A DNA stretch of 8,369 bases from positions 86,691 through 95,059 of the forward strand of contig NZ_DGUZ01000024.1 of assembly GCF_002394865.1 (NCBI RefSeq). Direction: 5' to 3'. The notes under the pieces are model-generated. The model was not told the origin of the DNA. It did no database searches and saw only the letters and a list, made by a program, of their open reading frames with translations. Positions 5,207-8,369 of this stretch are shown here, in pieces; the first letter of the stretch is position 1, and every line of letters starts with the position of its first letter. This stretch comes from Fibrobacter sp. UBA4297. Its GTDB lineage: Bacteria > Fibrobacterota > Fibrobacteria > Fibrobacterales > Fibrobacteraceae. The position numbers were made by a program, and so were the translations under genes.

Positions 5207-7132
5207 ATGAAAAATAAATTTCTCTTTTTATTTTTGGCGGTTTCTGCTTCTCAGGCCGCGGTGAATCTGGGTGTAAGTCTTGGCGATAGCATCAAGCCGG
5301 TGACGCATGTGGCGACGGGCTCGCTTTATGGCCTTACTGAGAGTCTTCCGAGCAATATCGAGCGTGATGTCGCCCCGCTCAAGCCGAACGTGTTCCTTTC
5401 TCCGGCGCGCAGCGGTAACGGTCGCCAACAGCCGATTGGTGGGGCTTTCCTTGTGGCTCCCCGTGTCGAAAGCATTGGTGCGAAAATTCAGATTCGCCTT
5501 GCTGACGTTTTGCCGGGATGGCCGTACAAGTTCCAGAATATGGACCACTGGAAAAATGAAGTAAAATCGGTCATCAACGACAAGCTTAAGTCAAACAACA
5601 AGAATTTTGACGGTTACGAAATCTGGAACGAGCCGAATGACACTTGGAAATCGAATATCGACTTCAATTCCGGTCTTTGGAAACAGACTTACGATTTGAT
5701 TCGGCAGATGGACCCTGGTGCAAAGATTATCGGCCCTTCGTACTCATTCTACCACGCTTCGCAAATGGAAGCGTTTATCAAGTATTGTGCACAGAATAAC
5801 TGCTTGCCCGATGTCGTGAGCTGGCACCAGTGGGGGAGTGGTGGCTTTGTTGGAGCTGTCGAAACCTACCGCGCGCTTGAAAAAAAGTATAACGTGACTC
5901 CACGTCCGCTGAGCATCAACGAATATTCTTCGACGGAACATTCCGAAGAAGGTTGTCCGGGGCTGTCGGTGCCGTTTATTGCAAAGTTTGAACGTCACGG
6001 CGTCGAAAGCGCAATGATTTCCTGGTGGTTTGTACCGCTTCCAGGTCGTTTGGGGAGCCTTCTCACCAAGGACAATGAACGTGGTGGCGGCTGGTGGCTT
6101 TATAAGTGGTATGGCGACATGAGCGGTTACATGGCTAAAGTGACCCCGCCGAACGACAAGAGCGATGGCGTGGACGGTTTTGCCGCTCTCGACAAGAAGA
6201 AGGGCTTTGCAAGTATTGTGCTTGGCGGCAACACCAAGGGCGATGTGAATGTGAATATTTCGGGCATCCCTGCAGAATTTGGCAGTCAGGTAAATGTCTC
6301 TGTTGAATATGTTGTATGGGAAAATAAGGACAAGGCAGTGCCTTCGACCACGACTGTATCAAATAAGGATTACGATGTTAGTGGCGGAAAGATTACGGTG
6401 CCTGTAAATATCACGAATACAAAGTATGGCTATCGCGTGTATATCACGCCGATTATTCCGCAAGCCCCTTACAAGGATACGGCTATGGAGATTCCTGGTA
6501 AAGTCGAAGTCGAAAATTACGATGTCGGCGGTTCGGGCAAGGCTTATCTTGATTTGGATGATGACAACAAGGGTGGTGAATATCGCGAAGACGCTGTTGA
6601 TATCGTGAAGGCCGGTGATGGCTATGCCATTGGTTACACGCAAGAGGGCGAATGGCTTGAGTACACTGTGAAGGTTGCTGAAAAAGAAGATTATGCGGTT
6701 TCAGTCCGCTATGCGACTTCTTCGGAAAATACGGGCATGAAGCTGTATGTCGATGGCAAGGTCGCCTTGGACAATGTCGCGTTCCCGCAAGGCGCGGACT
6801 GGGAAACTTATTCGACGGTCGATGCCGGGAAGGTGAGCCTTTCGGCGGGCGAGCATGTGCTCAAGCTTGAAATTGTCGGAAACTACGTCAATATCGACTG
6901 GCTGAACTTTGAAAGCGAAAAGACGATTGCGATTGGAAAGCCTACGCTGCACGCTGTTCCGCATGAGGCTAGTTATGATGTGTTCGATATGCAAGGTCGC
7001 CTTGTTGCAAAATTGAAGGCGTTCGGCTCCGAAAGTTTGCGCTCAAAAATTTCAGCTACGGTGAAGCGTCCTGGAACCTACATTGCAAAGCCTCAAACGG
7101 GCGGAAAAATGTTGCGAATTTCGGTGAAATAG
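5207..7132 (+). CDS. Secreted glycoside hydrolase (clan GH-A, GH39-like) with CBM6-like module and sorting tail
   Basis: A 641-residue exported polysaccharidase. The signal peptide is MKNKFLFLFLAVSASQA, cut near Ala17. The catalytic (beta/alpha)8 domain spans about 20-310. EIWNEPN carries the probable acid/base Glu142; WHQWG lies near residue 207; LSINEYS carries the probable nucleophile Glu239. The motif YEIWNEPN followed by DPGAKIIGPS recalls GH39, but family assignment is tentative. A beta-sandwich follows at about 315-425. A CBM6-like module (about 429-569) opens with IPGKVEVENYD, has GEWLEYTV in the middle, and ends with VNIDWLNFE; this type is widespread in Fibrobacter hemicellulases and usually binds xylan or other beta-glycans. 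The last 70 residues (YDVFDMQGRLVAKL, then a basic end MLRISVK) look like a type IX secretion sorting domain. The ribosome binding site AAGGA is 6 nt before ATG. It probably attacks hemicellulose side chains or backbone outside the cell; the exact substrate is unknown. Confidence 0.9.
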   Translation: MKNKFLFLFLAVSASQAAVNLGVSLGDSIKPVTHVATGSLYGLTESLPSNIERDVAPLKPNVFLSPARSGNGRQQPIGGAFLVAPRVESIGAKIQIRLADVLPGWPYKFQNMDHWKNEVKSVINDKLKSNNKNFDGYEIWNEPNDTWKSNIDFNSGLWKQTYDLIRQMDPGAKIIGPSYSFYHASQMEAFIKYCAQNNCLPDVVSWHQWGSGGFVGAVETYRALEKKYNVTPRPLSINEYSSTEHSEEGCPGLSVPFIAKFERHGVESAMISWWFVPLPGRLGSLLTKDNERGGGWWLYKWYGDMSGYMAKVTPPNDKSDGVDGFAALDKKKGFASIVLGGNTKGDVNVNISGIPAEFGSQVNVSVEYVVWENKDKAVPSTTTVSNKDYDVSGGKITVPVNITNTKYGYRVYITPIIPQAPYKDTAMEIPGKVEVENYDVGGSGKAYLDLDDDNKGGEYREDAVDIVKAGDGYAIGYTQEGEWLEYTVKVAEKEDYAVSVRYATSSENTGMKLYVDGKVALDNVAFPQGADWETYSTVDAGKVSLSAGEHVLKLEIVGNYVNIDWLNFESEKTIAIGKPTLHAVPHEASYDVFDMQGRLVAKLKAFGSESLRSKISATVKRPGTYIAKPQTGGKMLRISVK

Positions 7133-7173
7133 GTAAAAACTTTATTCGCTAAAGTTTGTTTAAAACTTGCGCC

Positions 7174-7206
7174 AAAAAGCCGGTTCCTTATGGAGCCGGC
7201 TTCTTT
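7174..7206. terminator. Bidirectional intrinsic terminator between convergent genes
   Basis: AAGCCGGTTCC (7177-7187) pairs over 11 bases, with one GU, with GGAGCCGGCTT (7192-7202) around the loop TTAT. An A-run lies on the left (7174-7178) and TTCTTT on the right, so it can stop the hydrolase transcript and also the phosphatase operon arriving on the minus strand. Confidence 0.87.
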
Positions 7207-7208
7207 GT

Positions 7209-7230
7209 AGGAGTCTATGAGGAGTCTATG
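7209..7230. repeat. Two tandem copies of an 11-bp unit spanning the phosphatase stop codon
   Basis: AGGAGTCTATG occurs twice in direct tandem (7209-7219 and 7220-7230). The TAG stop of the phosphatase lies in the right copy (7226-7228). The look is of a recent slippage duplication; the second copy lies outside the coding sequence. Confidence 0.8.
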
Positions 7231-7792
7231 AATTTTTCAAAATGTGCTGTAGCAAGGCGGTACAGCCTTCGTTGACGTCTTGCCAGGTGGCTTCGAAATC
7301 GCCTGTGTACCAGGGGTCTGCAACGTCGCGGTTTTTGCCCGCCCAATCCATGAGGAGCGAAACTTTGTGAGCTCGGGAATCACGCGCATCTTGTTTCTGT
7401 GCTGGTTCTCGAGCTTCTTGATACTGTGCGAGTTCTCGTTCGTAAATGTCACGGGGTAAAATCCAGCGGAGATTCCGCAGGTTATTTTGATCCATGAGCA
7501 CGATGTAGTCGTAATGATTGTAGTCGGCGACGGTCATCTGGCGTGCAGTTTTCCCGTTGCAGTCGATGCCATGACTAGCGAGCATACGTCTTGCGGGCGG
7601 GTACACCGGATTTCCGATTTCTTCAGTGCTTGTCGCTGCAGATGCTATCTCGAAGTCTGCGGCGGTTAACGCTGTGTTCGTCGTGACTTGTTTTGCGGAC
7701 GAACTAATGTCGCGTACCAACTTTTTCATTACAAATTCTGCCATCGGGCTACGGCAAATGTTCCCGTGACATACGAACAAGATTTTTATCAT
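7226..7792 (-). CDS. Low-molecular-weight protein tyrosine phosphatase
   Basis: A 188-residue cytoplasmic phosphatase acting on phosphotyrosine or small phosphate esters through a cysteinyl-phosphate intermediate. The P-loop is at the very N-terminus, VCHGNICRSPMAE: Cys8 is the nucleophile, Arg14 binds phosphate and Ser15 follows. The general acid is Asp159 in DPWYTGDF, where most family members have DPYY. The neighbouring Cys13 is of the kind that can form a protective disulfide with the catalytic Cys under oxidation. It is longer than the usual 150-160 residues: extra sequence lies at about 28-48 and as a charged Gln/Glu/Arg/Ala stretch at about 115-143. The start codon overlaps the stop of the upstream MarR gene in ATGA, so translation is coupled. 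An arsenate reductase role is less likely, since the Cys pair used by thioredoxin-linked ArsC near residues 82-89 is not evident. Placement in a peroxide operon suggests redox-linked signalling. Confidence 0.93.
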   Translation of the reverse strand: MIKILFVCHGNICRSPMAEFVMKKLVRDISSSAKQVTTNTALTAADFEIASAATSTEEIGNPVYPPARRMLASHGIDCNGKTARQMTVADYNHYDYIVLMDQNNLRNLRWILPRDIYERELAQYQEAREPAQKQDARDSRAHKVSLLMDWAGKNRDVADPWYTGDFEATWQDVNEGCTALLQHILKNS

Positions 7793-8226
7793 GCGTCTTT
7801 CCTAAGGCTTTCCAAGATTTTGTAAAGCGTGCAGTAAAGCGACTTGGCTTCGTCTTCTGACAAATTTACGCAACTTGCCATGGACTTAGGAACGTTCGCG
7901 GCTTTTAGTTGCAATTTTTCACCTTCATCGGTCAGGCTTACCGAAAGGCAACGCTCATCACTTGCTTCGCGGGTGCGCGTGATGTAGCCTTTGCTCTCGA
8001 GCTTTTTCAGGAGCGGGGTCAGCGTTCCTGAATCAAGGTAGAGCTTTTGTCCGAGTTCAGTGACGTTACATTTTTTCTCTTCCCACAACACGAGCATCAC
8101 GATGTACTGCGTGTAGGTGAGATCGAGCGGTTCCAAGAAAGGCGTATAGCGACGCGTGATTTCCTTGGATACTGCATACAACGGAAAGCATAGTTGATTT
8201 TCAAGTTTTAGTTGAGGACAAATCAT
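7789..8226 (-). CDS. ohrR: MarR-family regulator of the OhrR type (organic peroxide sensor)
   Basis: A 145-residue winged-helix repressor. The N-terminal segment LKLENQLCFPLYAVSKE carries Cys13, which matches the peroxide-sensing Cys15 of Bacillus subtilis OhrR. The recognition-helix and wing region, YLDSGTLTPLLKKLESKGYITR followed by the acidic-basic SDERC, is also OhrR-like. In this family, oxidation of the sensing Cys by organic hydroperoxides releases the repressor from DNA. Further cysteines (3, 53, 93, 119, 132) leave room for a two-Cys mechanism, but none is clearly placed for it. The gene follows the peroxidase by 8 nt, with GGAGG overlapping the peroxidase stop region, and its own stop overlaps the phosphatase start. 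It probably represses this operon. Its operator would be upstream of the peroxidase, outside the window. Confidence 0.93.
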   Translation of the reverse strand: MICPQLKLENQLCFPLYAVSKEITRRYTPFLEPLDLTYTQYIVMLVLWEEKKCNVTELGQKLYLDSGTLTPLLKKLESKGYITRTREASDERCLSVSLTDEGEKLQLKAANVPKSMASCVNLSEDEAKSLYCTLYKILESLRKDA

Positions 8227-8234
8227 TGCACCTC

Positions 8235-8369
8235 CTAAAGTAGCTTTTCAACGCAAGAACGTACGTCCTCCATTTTGGCAGTGGGTTCAAAACGGGCGAC
8301 AACGTTGCCTGCGCGGTCGATGACGAACTTTGTGAAGTTCCACTTGATATCAGGATTGTTCTTGTAATC
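8235..8369 (-). CDS. Glutathione peroxidase family protein, C-terminal end only (cut by window edge)
   Basis: The last 44 codons of a gene entering from the right edge; the stop TAG is at 8235-8237. The segment DIKWNFTKFVIDR, then GNVVARFEPT, is the conserved C-terminal part of bacterial glutathione peroxidases, with the catalytic-site Trp (WNFTKF). The active Cys/Sec region lies outside the window. Such bacterial enzymes usually reduce hydroperoxides with thioredoxin rather than glutathione. It is the first visible gene of the operon with the OhrR-type regulator, whose ribosome binding site overlaps the end of this gene. Confidence 0.9.
   Translation of the reverse strand, partial: DYKNNPDIKWNFTKFVIDRAGNVVARFEPTAKMEDVRSCVEKLL

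Overview
The window looks like a stretch of a Fibrobacter-type chromosome (rumen or gut cellulolytic bacterium). The main reason is a secreted glycoside hydrolase with a CBM6-like module and a C-terminal tail of the T9SS sorting type, a combination typical of Fibrobacter polysaccharidases. Small Cys-rich lipoproteins with Pro/Thr linkers fit as well. This assignment is inference from protein style; no rRNA or other marker gene is present.

Layout. (1) 1-2371, plus strand: the C-terminal part of a DEAH-box superfamily 2 helicase with a DUF3427-type C-terminus, followed one base later by a NUDIX (MutT-like) hydrolase. The helicase is clearly AT-richer than the rest. (2) 2233-3339, minus strand: a serine recombinase of the Mpi/invertase type whose 3' end runs 139 nt into the NUDIX gene on the opposite strand, preceded by a small unknown gene. 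(3) 3340-3756: about 400 nt with no convincing gene, rich in short inverted repeats; a possible promoter for the unknown gene lies at its left edge. (4) 3757-7132, plus strand: a lipoprotein, a signal-peptide-bearing thioredoxin-fold protein with a CPPC site, and a large secreted glycoside hydrolase. Each is followed by a good intrinsic-terminator hairpin, and two of these hairpins sit only 22-33 nt in front of the next start codon. (5) 7226-8369, minus strand: a tight peroxide-stress operon read right to left, with a glutathione peroxidase (3' end only), an OhrR-type MarR regulator and a low-molecular-weight protein tyrosine phosphatase. The regulator and phosphatase overlap by four bases (ATGA).

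How the parts work together. The gpx-ohrR-phosphatase group makes sense as a self-regulated response to organic peroxides. The lipoprotein, thioredoxin-like and glycoside hydrolase genes encode cell-envelope or exported proteins. The helicase-NUDIX pair is translationally close and may form a nucleic-acid/nucleotide-processing unit, perhaps accessory. The adjoining recombinase suggests local rearrangement. No tRNA, rRNA, CRISPR array or intact transposon was seen.

The most unusual points are the antisense overlap that gives the recombinase an about 40-residue non-family tail, the structured gene-free block at 3390-3650, and the close packing of terminator-like hairpins against the next ribosome binding sites.
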